NCBI GenBank assembly: GCA_002295325.1
Contig: DBGA01000083.1
Location: 63,083-75,208, forward strand
Direction of reading: 5' to 3'
DNA length: 12,126 bases
DNA from: Ruminococcaceae bacterium UBA866
GTDB taxonomy: Bacteria; Bacillota; Clostridia; Oscillospirales; Ruminococcaceae
Both the position numbers and the translations under genes were made by a program. Shown here piece by piece: positions 1 to 6,613 of the stretch. Positions within the stretch are counted from its first letter, which is position 1; each line of letters opens with the position of its first letter. The notes beneath the pieces were generated by a model that saw only the letters and a program-made list of their open reading frames with translations, searched no databases and was not told the DNA's origin.

Positions 1-150
1 AAGATTATGATGCCCACATGAATTTCGTAGTTTGTTTATAATTTGCAAATTGATTACGCTCATAATAGGTGTCCTTATGGAATTTGAGGATTGAATTGCT
101 TGAATTTTTAAAGACACTCTTAATTCTAATAAGCAAGTGGTAATACGAGA
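1..150. other. No gene seen at left edge
   Basis: I found no convincing coding region or RNA in the first 150 bases. One minus-strand frame stays open to the window edge but its translation looks like random AT-rich sequence. This may be the intergenic end of whatever lies to the left. Confidence 0.4.
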
Positions 151-186
151 AAGCCTGCCACTTTTGCGAAGTGGCAGGCTTTATTA
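151..186. terminator. Hairpin terminator, possibly bidirectional
   Basis: A perfect 12-bp stem (152-163 with 169-180) closes a 5-base loop. The plus strand is followed by TTTATTAT and the minus strand by a weaker TTTCTCG. It lies about 70 bases beyond the stop of the minus-strand gene at 254-706, so it probably ends that transcript. The better T-run points the other way, so it may also stop a plus-strand transcript entering from the left. Confidence 0.7.
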
Positions 187-253
187 TAGCGTTTTATTGC
201 TTAGTGTTGTACTCATCTGTTTTTCATTCTTTTTTGTAATTGTATTAGGGGTG

Positions 254-706
254 TTATCCATTCCCGCCGCCTCCTAAGATGTTAGGGGTGTCGTGGTTCA
301 GCTCTTCACGAGCCTGCTCTTCTTTCATTTCGCGGATCATCTGAGGAATCGCCTCAGCCCTACGTACGTTTGCTGCTTTTAAATCTTGTGTTTTTTTACT
401 GTCTGTATCCGAAGTTATTATTTCCTCGGCGATTTCCATATTGTGCAGTGTAAATTCAATAGTGTCTTGAATCCTGCTGGCTTTCGTTTTGTGGTTAGCA
501 ATACGCTCCACTACTTGAAAGCCGGAAACACAGTCATCGTACTTGCCGGCAGAAATATCGCGGATGGCCTTTTCTAAAGCTCTTTCATAATACGCCTCTG
601 GTGACATCCTGCTGTAAGATTGGTCTGTGATATGTCCCTGGCTTTCAAGCTGAGCCAAGCGTGCGTATTCGCCCTTTACCTGCTGAATTAATAAATCCCT
701 GTTCAA
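254..706 (-). CDS. Hypothetical 150-residue protein, helical and glycine-tailed
   Basis: I do not recognise this family. The start is TTG at 704-706, chosen because CGGAGG sits 8 bases upstream on the minus strand; the first ATG would remove 33 residues and has no comparable site. The protein is hydrophilic and charged, with no signal peptide or membrane segment. It reads as mostly alpha-helical, and a Lys/Glu-rich helix near residues 115-135 precedes a short flexible tail ending GGGGNG. A possible -10 (TATAAT) lies at 761-766 on the minus strand, without a clear -35. The gene is divergent from the methyltransferase at 816. Its base composition is visibly more GC-rich than the neighbours, which may mean separate origin. 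Coding status is well supported by length, codon use and the ribosome binding site; function is unknown. Confidence 0.75.
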   Translation of the reverse strand: MNRDLLIQQVKGEYARLAQLESQGHITDQSYSRMSPEAYYERALEKAIRDISAGKYDDCVSGFQVVERIANHKTKASRIQDTIEFTLHNMEIAEEIITSDTDSKKTQDLKAANVRRAEAIPQMIREMKEEQAREELNHDTPNILGGGGNG

Positions 707-815
707 AAGAAATACCTCCGATACATTTGTTTTCTGTTAGTATGTGGTAAAAATACGCAGATTATAGCTGTCTGGATTAAAAAATTTCTATAGCTAACGA
801 AAGAGGACACACATT

Positions 816-1589
816 ATGAATCTTAGAGATACATTTAATTCTGTTATTTCTGATTATGATTATGCAAGACCCTTATATCCAAAAGAGTTGTTTGATGATA
901 TAACTTTATTTTCAAATTTAAAACAAAATTCTAACATCCTTGAAGTAGGTGCTGGTACGGGGCAATCCACAGATCATTATATTCGTGGTGGATTCAATTT
1001 AACTGCACTTGAAATAGGCTTAGATCAAGTTGAGTTTTTAAAACAAAAATATCCTAATGTTCACGTTGAATGTATACCTTTCGAGGATTATGAGTGCGAA
1101 ACAAACAGTTTTGATTTAATATTTTCAGCAACAGCCTTTCATTGGATCAATGCTGAAATAGGATATCCAAAAGCATATGAATTACTCAAATGCAACGGAA
1201 CTATGTCTGTGTTTTGGCATATGTCATCCATCACATATTTAAACGGCTCTATACACAATGGACTAAATGCTATAAAGAAAATTTATATGCCAAATGAATC
1301 ACTTGGATATGATGAACAAGGTTTATTGGAAATTAAAGAAATGCGCATTCGCCAAATTCAAATAGGTGGAAGGTTTAATAATCCTGAATATCGAGAATAT
1401 AAATGGATTGATAACTATGACGCTGATAAATATGTAGCGTTGCTTAATACATATTCGAATGTTCAAATACTGGAGGAAATTACACGAAAAAAGTATTTAG
1501 CTGAAATCTACAAATATATCAATGATAATGGTGGAACAGTCGAAATTCCGCAATGTGTATGTTTGTATATGGTAAAGAAGAAAATATAA
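816..1589 (+). CDS. Class I SAM-dependent methyltransferase
   Basis: This is a complete 257-residue Rossmann-fold methyltransferase of the Methyltransf_11/25 type, predicted to be soluble and cytoplasmic. The SAM-binding motif I is ILEVGAGTG at residues 41-49. The acidic residue at the end of beta-2 is Glu66 in LTALEIG, and the post-motif segment FDLIFSATAFHWI (99-111) is typical of this group. The start is ATG 816, preceded by AGAGGA about 9 bases upstream. The substrate cannot be told from sequence; relatives act on small molecules and many are annotated only by fold. It is followed by a flavodoxin-like fragment after about 95 bases, with no obvious terminator between, so the two could once have been co-transcribed. 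Family call is secure; function is not. Confidence 0.88.
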   Translation: MNLRDTFNSVISDYDYARPLYPKELFDDITLFSNLKQNSNILEVGAGTGQSTDHYIRGGFNLTALEIGLDQVEFLKQKYPNVHVECIPFEDYECETNSFDLIFSATAFHWINAEIGYPKAYELLKCNGTMSVFWHMSSITYLNGSIHNGLNAIKKIYMPNESLGYDEQGLLEIKEMRIRQIQIGGRFNNPEYREYKWIDNYDADKYVALLNTYSNVQILEEITRKKYLAEIYKYINDNGGTVEIPQCVCLYMVKKKI

Positions 1590-1685
1590 TGAACATAATC
1601 TACAATTAAATTAACTTCCCATAAACCATAAATTATTTAGCTAATGAGGTACGGATTATTTATATTAGGTGAGGAGTGTTATTTT

Positions 1686-1957
1686 ATGAAAATAGCTGTG
1701 CTTTTTGCTTCACATAGATTAGGTGGTAAGAATAGAGAAATTGAAAAAGCACTATTAAAAGCAAAATTCAACCACGTATTTGATTTTATTAGACTTGCAG
1801 AAATGGATATAACACCAACTTTAACACCAAAAAATACTAATGATGATTTTGATAGTATTTTAAATATATTGATTGACGCGGAAGTGTTGTTATTAGTCGT
1901 TCCAGTTTATTGCCCATATCCGGCTAAGTTTACCGCTCTATTGGAAAGGCTATTAGA
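1686..1957 (+). pseudogene. Flavodoxin-like NAD(P)H-dependent oxidoreductase, 3' truncated
   Basis: The first 90 or so residues match the FMN-binding N-terminal half of NADPH-dependent FMN reductase / flavodoxin-fold oxidoreductases. They begin MKIAVLFASHRLGGKN, the phosphate-binding loop, and include VVPVYCPYPAKFTALLERL, the second flavin-contacting loop and following helix. The start is ATG 1686, with GAGGAG 9 bases upstream; an in-frame ATG at 1644 gives 14 extra residues but lacks such a site. After about residue 90 the reading frame continues without a stop into sequence that is clearly from a tyrosine integrase, so the C-terminal half of the flavoprotein is gone. The fold cannot be complete, so activity is unlikely. 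The junction position (about 1953-1964) is judged from where family resemblance changes and is approximate. Confidence 0.75.
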
Positions 1958-2406
1958 TGATTATGTTTGCAAATGGGAAGATGATATACCATTTAAATCT
2001 AGTTATATATCTCTTAAGTTTAAAGATATTATTGATACTAATAATATGCCAGAAGTACATTTTTGTGATTTAAGACACTCCAGTACCACATACAAGCTAA
2101 AACTTATCGGTTGTGTGTTAAGTCGGTTCAGGGTGACTCAGGATACACAAAGGCATCTAACATGGTTACAGAGAGATATCCCCATGTAATTGATGAAGAT
2201 AGGTGATTTAATAATCAACGCTTTGAGAATAAGTTCTTCTCAAGAGAAACTAAGCAACAAAAACATTCAGAAAATGCATTAGTGAATGCCAACGCAAAAC
2301 CTTTCTCACAACAAAGAGAAACAGCTGAATCAATGCAATCACAAAATAAACATATCTGCTATTAAAATTATTGGAATCAAAACTCGAACTATTAAATACT
2401 CTTTAA
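1958..2406 (+). pseudogene. Tyrosine recombinase/integrase, C-terminal remnant with frameshifts
   Basis: The sequence reads as the last third of a Tn916/phage-type integrase. The first frame gives YVCKWEDDIPFKSSYIS and then VHFCDLRHSSTTYKLKL, which carries the catalytic Arg and His box. At about 2110 the coding signal moves to the next frame, giving VKSVQGDSGYTKASNM then VTERYPHVIDEDR with the catalytic Tyr. A TGA at 2204 interrupts that frame, which then resumes as FNNQRFENKFFSRE. A last shift near 2345 gives TYLLLKLLESKLELLNTL and a stop at 2404-2406, typical of the C-terminal tail of this group. The histidine usual in the GDSGH segment is Tyr here. The N-terminal arm-binding and core domains are missing. 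It is joined to the flavoprotein fragment upstream, so the enzyme is dead. It marks the edge of a lost integrative element. Confidence 0.85.
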
Positions 2407-2430
2407 ACTCTTGGTCAGGCACTATAACAG

Positions 2431-2480
2431 AAAAGCACAAGGTAAAACTTAACGTGAAATCCTTGTGCTTTTAATATTTT
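2431..2480 (+). terminator. Intrinsic terminator of the integrase remnant
   Basis: A perfect 12-bp stem (2431-2442 with 2461-2472) closes an 18-base loop and is followed by a T-rich run up to 2480. It begins 25 bases after the integrase stop, as expected for the native integrase terminator. Confidence 0.75.
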
Positions 2481-2642
2481 TTAACAGTAAAGCGAAATTG
2501 GAACATAGTCCGCTGTAAAAGCTCTCTGCTAATTTCTTTCTAATTGTACCACTAAAAACTATAAAATATTAGCTATAATTTGATGATACTATATAACATT
2601 TATATACTCGGAAAGCCTTATGTGATGGGACTTATAGTACTT

Positions 2643-2721
2643 GATAGCACTTAAAAATATCGTAATATGCTATCTCCTAAGAGATAGGCCGGAGGTTCAA
2701 ATCTTCTTAGACACACCACCA
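2643..2721 (+). other. tRNA-like 3' half, possible attachment-site remnant
   Basis: Positions 2691-2718 look like the 3' end of a tRNA. The T-stem is GGAGG paired with CTTCT, the loop TTCAAAT fits the TTCRANY consensus, and they are followed by the 7-base acceptor strand TAGACAC, a discriminator A and CCA. The upstream part is not a good tRNA: the arm around 2670-2687 (CTATCT-CCTAAG-AGATAG) has a 6-base loop, and no 5' acceptor strand pairs well. A competing stem pairs 2643-2649 with 2668-2674. Tyrosine integrases often insert at tRNA 3' ends, and an integrase remnant ends about 240 bases upstream, so this may be an att copy left by a lost element. A decayed tRNA gene is the alternative. Confidence 0.5.
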
Positions 2722-2775
2722 GATTGAAGCTGGAAACAAATTGTGCTCCTTACTTTGTGGTGTGTGTTTTATTTT
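2711..2775 (+). terminator. Hairpin after the tRNA-like sequence
   Basis: A 9-bp stem pairs 2711-2719 (ACACACCAC) with 2757-2765, enclosing a long loop of 37 bases, followed by GTTTTATTTT. The 5' arm overlaps the CCA end of the tRNA-like sequence. The long loop makes terminator function uncertain. Confidence 0.4.
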
Positions 2776-2912
2776 GATCACACACATAAGCCTTCATCTG
2801 TTTTTTACTAATGACACATTAACTTGAATCTATGCTTTACGGCATTTTCATTTCTCACACCTATCATCTAGTTTTATAATTACATAATCTCATTGGTTTT
2901 TTTATGAAAACC

Positions 2913-2941
2913 TTGACAAACCTCTAAAGATATAGTAATAT
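2913..2941 (+). promoter_or_regulatory. Sigma-70-type promoter for tRNA-Leu
   Basis: The -35 is a perfect TTGACA (2913-2918). With 17-base spacing the -10 is TAATAT (2936-2941), and a perfect TATAAT overlaps it at 2939-2944 with a longer spacing of 20. The tRNA begins about 25 bases downstream. Confidence 0.75.
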
Positions 2942-2965
2942 AATTAAGCGCTCTGTTTTATACTT

Positions 2966-3054
2966 GCTGGTGTGGCGGAACTGGCAGACGCCCAGGACTT
3001 AAAATCCTGTGAAGTTAATTCTTCGTACCGGTTCGATTCCGGTCACCAGCACCA
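2966..3054 (+). tRNA. tRNA-Leu (anticodon UAA)
   Basis: This is a complete class II tRNA of 89 bases with the CCA end encoded. The acceptor stem pairs GCTGGTG (2966-2972) with CACCAGC (3044-3050). The anticodon stem is CAGGA/TCCTG around the loop CTTAAAA, with anticodon TAA at 3000-3002. A long variable arm pairs GAAG with CTTC, as expected for leucine, and the T-loop is GTTCGATTC. It decodes UUA and probably UUG. It stands alone with its own promoter and terminator. tRNA-Leu genes are common integration targets, but no repeat of its 3' end is visible elsewhere in the window. Confidence 0.97.
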
Positions 3055-3062
3055 AAGTAATC

Positions 3063-3110
3063 CACTAAATTCGCTCCACATGGAGTGGATTTAGTGCATT
3101 TCTTGTTTTT
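3063..3110 (+). terminator. Terminator of tRNA-Leu
   Basis: A 15-bp stem with two G-T wobbles (3063-3077 with 3082-3096) closes a 4-base ACAT loop and is followed by a T-rich run ending in TTTTT at 3110. It starts 9 bases after the tRNA. Confidence 0.85.
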
Positions 3111-3360
3111 AAACGACTACTATTGTTTAGGTTACTTAATTTCTAGCCTATCTCAAGACCGTATTCATTAAACATCATGGCGAAGTTCCACAACTAACGT
3201 ACCGCTTGATTTAATGTATTACCCTCATTGTAGTCCATAAATAAGTCACTAAGTTGACACGAGTATTTGAAGTTCGAGTTCAAATATTGGTCTTGGCTTA
3301 TTGTTTGTCAAGATTCTGAGACAATTTATATGAAAAATCCTTCTCGGGACTAATCAGCAG
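3111..3360. other. Gene-free stretch, possibly eroded coding sequence
   Basis: No intact gene is present. On the minus strand between about 3143 and 3300 there is a broken frame whose translation (for example AMMFNEYGLEIG before a stop at 3143) has a protein-like look, but it is interrupted by stops and I could not match it to a family. Confidence 0.3.
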
Positions 3361-3409
3361 AAAAAAACAAGCACCTTTCGTGAAGCTTCCACACATCAAC
3401 GAAAGGCAC
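3361..3409 (-). terminator. Minus-strand intrinsic terminator
   Basis: Read on the minus strand, an 11-bp stem with two wobbles (3409-3399 with 3381-3371) is followed by TTGTTTTTTTC. There is no minus-strand gene upstream of it, only the structured region and promoter at 3427-3600. It therefore seems to end a short non-coding transcript or an attenuated leader. Confidence 0.7.
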
Positions 3410-3439
3410 TTGACAGTTTATGTTAAACTATGGTACTAT
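3410..3439 (+). promoter_or_regulatory. Candidate plus-strand promoter
   Basis: TTGACA (3410-3415) is followed after 18 bases by TACTAT (3434-3439). A transcript would start near 3446 and pass through both hairpins to the plus-strand terminator at 3587-3616. Read-through would reach the methyltransferase start at 3674. It converges with the minus-strand promoter at 3572-3600. Confidence 0.5.
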
Positions 3440-3571
3440 TGCAACCATAGAAACGTACTCTCTCATAGTCCTTGCTGATGTTTGTTTCATCTTTAAGGCG
3501 GATAATGATTTTTTCCAGAAATCATTATCTATGGGGGAGTTTTTCTAATTCCCCCCACTAATATAAGGTTA

Positions 3572-3600
3572 AATATACCATATCCTCACTAAGATGTCAA
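3572..3600 (-). promoter_or_regulatory. Strong minus-strand sigma-70-type promoter
   Basis: On the minus strand TTGACA (3600-3595) and TATATT (3577-3572) are separated by 17 bases, close to the consensus. Transcription would run away from the restriction-modification genes into the hairpin locus. The -35 lies inside the stem and loop of the plus-strand terminator at 3587-3616. Confidence 0.7.
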
Positions 3601-3621
3601 GCGTCTTGGTGTTTTTGTGTT
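3587..3621 (+). terminator. Plus-strand terminator upstream of the methylase gene
   Basis: A 10-bp stem with two wobbles (3587-3596 with 3602-3611) and a 5-base loop is followed by TTTTTGTGTT. It would end transcripts from the promoter at 3410 before they reach the methyltransferase start 58 bases further on, so it could be an attenuator or simply insulation. Confidence 0.6.
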
Positions 3622-3673
3622 CTATTTCTACACTTAATATGTTTAAAACGAGTACAGATAGAGAGTTAATAAA

Positions 3674-4725
3674 ATGAATTTTGCTTTAGGAGAATTATTT
3701 TGTGGCCCAGGCGGACTAGCTTATGCAGTCACAACAGTGGAAATAGAAAACAGGGAAATAAGATAACTCATAAGTGGGCTAATGATTATGGCAAAGATAC
3801 TTGTGATACTTATATCCATAACATTTGTCCCAATAATCCTGAAACAGTAATATGTGGTGATGTAAGAAAGTTAGATTTAGACAAATTAGAACCAATAGAC
3901 GCCTTAGCGTTCGGATTTCCTTGTAATGATTTTAGTGTCGTGGGAGAACAGAAGGGATTTAATGGTACGTTTGGTCCTTTGTACACATATGGAGTCAAAA
4001 TATTAAACAAGCATAAGCCCATGTGGTTTTTAGCTGAAAATGTAGGAGGCTTAAAATCTGCAAATGAAGGAAGCGCCTTAAAAAAATACTAGAGGATTTA
4101 AGAAACTCAGGCTATAAAATATACCCTCACCTTTATAAACTTGAGGAATATGGTGTACCCCAAGCTAGACATCGAGTTATTATTATAGGTATAAGAAAAG
4201 ACTTACCTTATGAGTTTAAAGTGCCATCTCCAGTCCCTTATGCAAATATAGATGTTACTTGTAAAACAGCCTTAGAGACCCCCTATACCCATCAACGCCC
4301 CAAACAATGAATTAACAAAGCAATCAGCAAAAGTAATTGAGCGACTAAAACTAATACAGTCTGGTCAAAATGCATTTACAGCTAATCTGCCTGAGCATTT
4401 ACAACTAAATGTAAAAGGTGCAAAAATAAGTCAAATTTACAAAAGATTAGACACTACTAAACCAGCATATACTGTGGCGGGTTCAGGTGGCGGTGGTACA
4501 CATATTTGTCATTACGCTCAGCCAAGAGCATTAACTAATAGAGAAAGGGCTAGATTACAAACATTTAAAGACACGTATGAGTTTATGGGTTCAAAAGAAT
4601 CTGTTCGAAAACAGATTGGAATGGCGGTGCATAGCCAAAGGGCAAAGGTTATATTTGAGGCAATATTAAAAACATTTGCATTAGTAGATTATGAGAGCGT
4701 ACCTTGTAATGTAGAAGTGATGTAA
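3674..4725 (+). pseudogene. DNA (cytosine-5) methyltransferase, three frameshifts
   Basis: This would be a type II modification enzyme that methylates cytosine at C5 and protects host DNA from the nuclease encoded next door. The conserved motifs appear in order across three frames: motif I LFCGPGGL just after ATG 3674, motif IV GFPCNDFS with the catalytic Cys at 3922-3924, motif VI ENVGG, motif VIII PQARHRV, motif IX RALTNRERARLQTF and motif X QIGMAV. The gene loses one base near 3761, one base in the A-run at 4080-4086, and gains one or loses two in the C-run near 4282-4286. Restoring these three sites gives about 350 residues, normal for the family. AGAGAG lies about 9 bases before the ATG. 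Stops follow each shift, so no full-length protein is made as read. Two of the shifts fall in homopolymers, so sequencing error is a real alternative to decay. Confidence 0.88.
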
Positions 4726-4743
4726 CAATAGAGGTGTATAAGC

Positions 4744-6309
4744 ATGTTGAATTATTGGTGGGTAACAATACCTAAAAGGAAACTAAATGCTGTACCTGAG
4801 ATATTGGCCTGTTGTGCAAATTTATCTTTAAATCAAGAGTGGCAAGGGCATTTGTATACTCATTTAGCTTTTGAGGAAGCTTTGGAAAAATCGGGTTTAA
4901 ATCGTATCGGTGAACGCAGATACAAAAGAGGCGGTGGAGGTAGAACAAATTACGCATGGCTGTATAGCTTAGGTCTTGTTTTTACACATACACAAACAGG
5001 ACAGACAAAATTGACTTTAGCAGGAGAAGCTATAATGAACGGCGAGCCTCCCGTACATATTTTAAGAGAACAGATTTTAAAATATCAATTCCCTTCTCTT
5101 TTTTCTTTATCTGAGAACTCATCAAAATCAAGAGTAAATAGCCGTTTTAAAATTAGACCCTTTAGATTCTTGTTGAAACTCTTTAGAGAAAATCAATTAG
5201 ACTTTTATTTAAAACAAGAAGAGATCTCAAAGATTTTAATCGTAGAAGCTGAGAATGAAACACAGAAGTGTTATAATGAAGTTGTTAATAAAATACTAAA
5301 GTTTAGAACGTATGGAGATTCCTCTTTAGACAAAGATTTCTATGTAAAGTATGCCCCAAGCTCTGGAAAAGTAAATATAGATCATCCATTCTCACATCTT
5401 ACTGATGTTGCTAATACTATTTTAAACTGGCTTGATTACGGACAGTTTATATCAAGAGACGGCTTAGAAATTACCCTTTTACCGGATAAAATAGATGAAG
5501 TCGATAAAATACTATCAACAAATCCTTCTTTCATTGACAGACCTGAAGAACCAGAGTATTTTCAGCGTAAATATGGATTGGACCCCAAACGCCAAAAAGA
5601 TACAAGAAATATTTCAAATTCTCAAACCATTACAGGAAAAATAATAGATGAGCAAAAAATTAAACAGGCTTACGTTACAGAAAGTTTTAAATCACCTATT
5701 ACAAAAATATCAACCTCCTTAATAGATAAAATCACCGAACAAACAGGAATTGATTCAAAGTTTATTGAGGAAACATTGCTCAGACTTTATCCAAAGGGAT
5801 CTGTAGGTTTATTTATGACAGAATATTTTGAAATGGCATTTAAAGGGAGAGATGAAGCTACAGAATTCGAACGTGCAACAGTTAAACTATTTAACGAGGT
5901 TTTTGGATTTGATACGCAACATATTGGTCCGATAGGATTGACTCCAGATGTGTTGATACTTTCAGATAAAGAAGGATATCAAGCCATTATTGATAATAAG
6001 GCCTACAGCAAATATACAATTAGCAATGATCACTATAACAGAATGGTCCACAACTACATAGGCAATTTGTCAAACTACAGCAACTCTGATGCACCACTTG
6101 CTTTCTTCTCATATATAGCCAGCGGATTTGGCAACAACATAAATTATCAAATTCAGAATATAGCAAATACTACTAATGTAAGAGGAAGTGCTATAAGCGT
6201 TTCAAATATGATTAAACTCGTAGAAACTTATGATCAAAGTAAACATGATCATAAAACTATAAGGAATATATTCTCCGTAAATAGGCAAGTTTTACTATCA
6301 GATATATAA
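4744..6309 (+). CDS. Restriction endonuclease with FokI-type cleavage domain
   Basis: This intact 521-residue protein is predicted to be the endonuclease partner of the methyltransferase just upstream, which ends 18 bases before it; GAGGTG lies 7 bases ahead of ATG 4744. The C-terminal domain (from about residue 375) resembles the FokI/AlwI nuclease fold of the PD-(D/E)XK superfamily. FERATVKLFNEVFGF is followed by TPDVLIL with Asp402 and by IIDNKAYS with Asp417 and Lys419, lining up with FokI Asp450, Asp467 and Lys469. RGSAISVSNMIKL near the end matches the FokI beta-strand segment before the last helices. The first 370 residues would hold the DNA recognition domain; I cannot read the target site. 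Type IIS enzymes of this kind dimerise to cut at a distance. No frameshift or missing active-site residue is seen. An intact nuclease beside a broken methylase should be lethal unless protection comes from elsewhere. Confidence 0.85.
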   Translation: MLNYWWVTIPKRKLNAVPEILACCANLSLNQEWQGHLYTHLAFEEALEKSGLNRIGERRYKRGGGGRTNYAWLYSLGLVFTHTQTGQTKLTLAGEAIMNGEPPVHILREQILKYQFPSLFSLSENSSKSRVNSRFKIRPFRFLLKLFRENQLDFYLKQEEISKILIVEAENETQKCYNEVVNKILKFRTYGDSSLDKDFYVKYAPSSGKVNIDHPFSHLTDVANTILNWLDYGQFISRDGLEITLLPDKIDEVDKILSTNPSFIDRPEEPEYFQRKYGLDPKRQKDTRNISNSQTITGKIIDEQKIKQAYVTESFKSPITKISTSLIDKITEQTGIDSKFIEETLLRLYPKGSVGLFMTEYFEMAFKGRDEATEFERATVKLFNEVFGFDTQHIGPIGLTPDVLILSDKEGYQAIIDNKAYSKYTISNDHYNRMVHNYIGNLSNYSNSDAPLAFFSYIASGFGNNINYQIQNIANTTNVRGSAISVSNMIKLVETYDQSKHDHKTIRNIFSVNRQVLLSDI

Positions 6310-6337
6310 GTGAAAATAAAATTAATGCTCTTACTAA

Positions 6338-6375
6338 AATAAGCTGGGACAAATTGTCCCAGCTTATTTCTTTTC
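6338..6375. terminator. Bidirectional terminator
   Basis: A perfect 13-bp stem (6338-6350 with 6356-6368) with a 5-base loop is followed on the plus strand by a pyrimidine run, TCTTTTC, and on the minus strand by TTTTAG. It sits 29 bases after the endonuclease stop and overlaps the 3' end of the minus-strand integrase remnant, so it probably serves both. Confidence 0.85.
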
Positions 6376-6573
6376 ACCTATTTCCGCAAATATGTTATCC
6401 TACATAGCATCCAATTTTGTCAGTTAAATCAAAGTGTATATATTAAATGTCATCGCGATCGTGCTATTTCTCACCTATTTCTTAATGATTTTCAGATTAA
6501 CACCTAACTTACTAATTAAAGTAACACAGGTATGACACATCCCTTTTAATGTAATTGATGTTACATAATTAAA
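6364..6573 (-). pseudogene. XerC/phage-type tyrosine integrase, C-terminal remnant
   Basis: On the minus strand a single frame interrupted by three stops reads as the end of a phage-type integrase. It begins SITLKGMCHTCVTLISKLG, continues VNLKIIKK, then STIAMTFNIYTLI, and later DNIFAEIGEKK before the final stop at 6364-6366. In active relatives these segments are GMRHTF.TLL, LGHSSI.MT..TYSHL and a Lys/Glu-rich tail. Here the catalytic Arg is Cys, the GH of the third box is changed, and stops lie at 6475-6477, 6424-6426 and 6400-6402. Only about 70 codons remain. It lies just downstream of the relaxase on the same strand, which suggests both belonged to one integrative mobilisable element. It is distinct from the integrase remnant at 1958-2406. 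Confidence 0.75.
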
Positions 6574-6613
6574 CTAATGCGTAGTTAGATTAAATGCGTA
6601 GCATTGATCAGCA

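Larger units (their letters stand above)
3360..3566 (-). ncRNA. Candidate structured small RNA or orphan leader (minus)
   Basis: A strong minus-strand promoter at 3572-3600 and the terminator at 3361-3409 define a transcript of about 200 bases. It would fold a 9-bp hairpin (3555-3547 with 3541-3533, one wobble, 5-base loop) and a perfect 11-bp hairpin (3529-3519 with 3511-3501). A 20-codon frame at 3428-3490 begins MKQTSARTMREY, but it has no clear ribosome binding site. The layout of hairpins, short frame and terminator resembles an antibiotic-type attenuator whose target gene is missing, or a stand-alone small RNA. It overlaps a plus-strand transcript predicted from 3410-3616. No known family is recognised. 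Confidence 0.5.

Noticed and set aside
386..577. Plus-strand frame opposite the first gene
   Set aside because: It is a shadow of the minus-strand gene at 254-706 with no ribosome binding site.
2286..2474. 62-codon plus-strand frame
   Set aside because: It overlaps the integrase tail in the wrong frame and ends in the terminator stem; the integrase-like sequence is in other frames.
3143..3308. Minus-strand eroded gene
   Set aside because: Some segments look protein-like but stops interrupt the frame and no family could be named, so it is only mentioned as part of the gene-free stretch.
3478..3561. 27-codon plus-strand frame inside the hairpin locus, considered as a type I toxin
   Set aside because: No ribosome binding site and no hydrophobic helix typical of such toxins.
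4474..4725. Separate small gene of 83 codons
   Set aside because: It is the last part of the methyltransferase, carrying motifs IX and X, not an independent gene.
6576..6601. Short repeated ATGCGTAG words
   Set aside because: Only two 8-base copies; not enough for a repeat array or origin.
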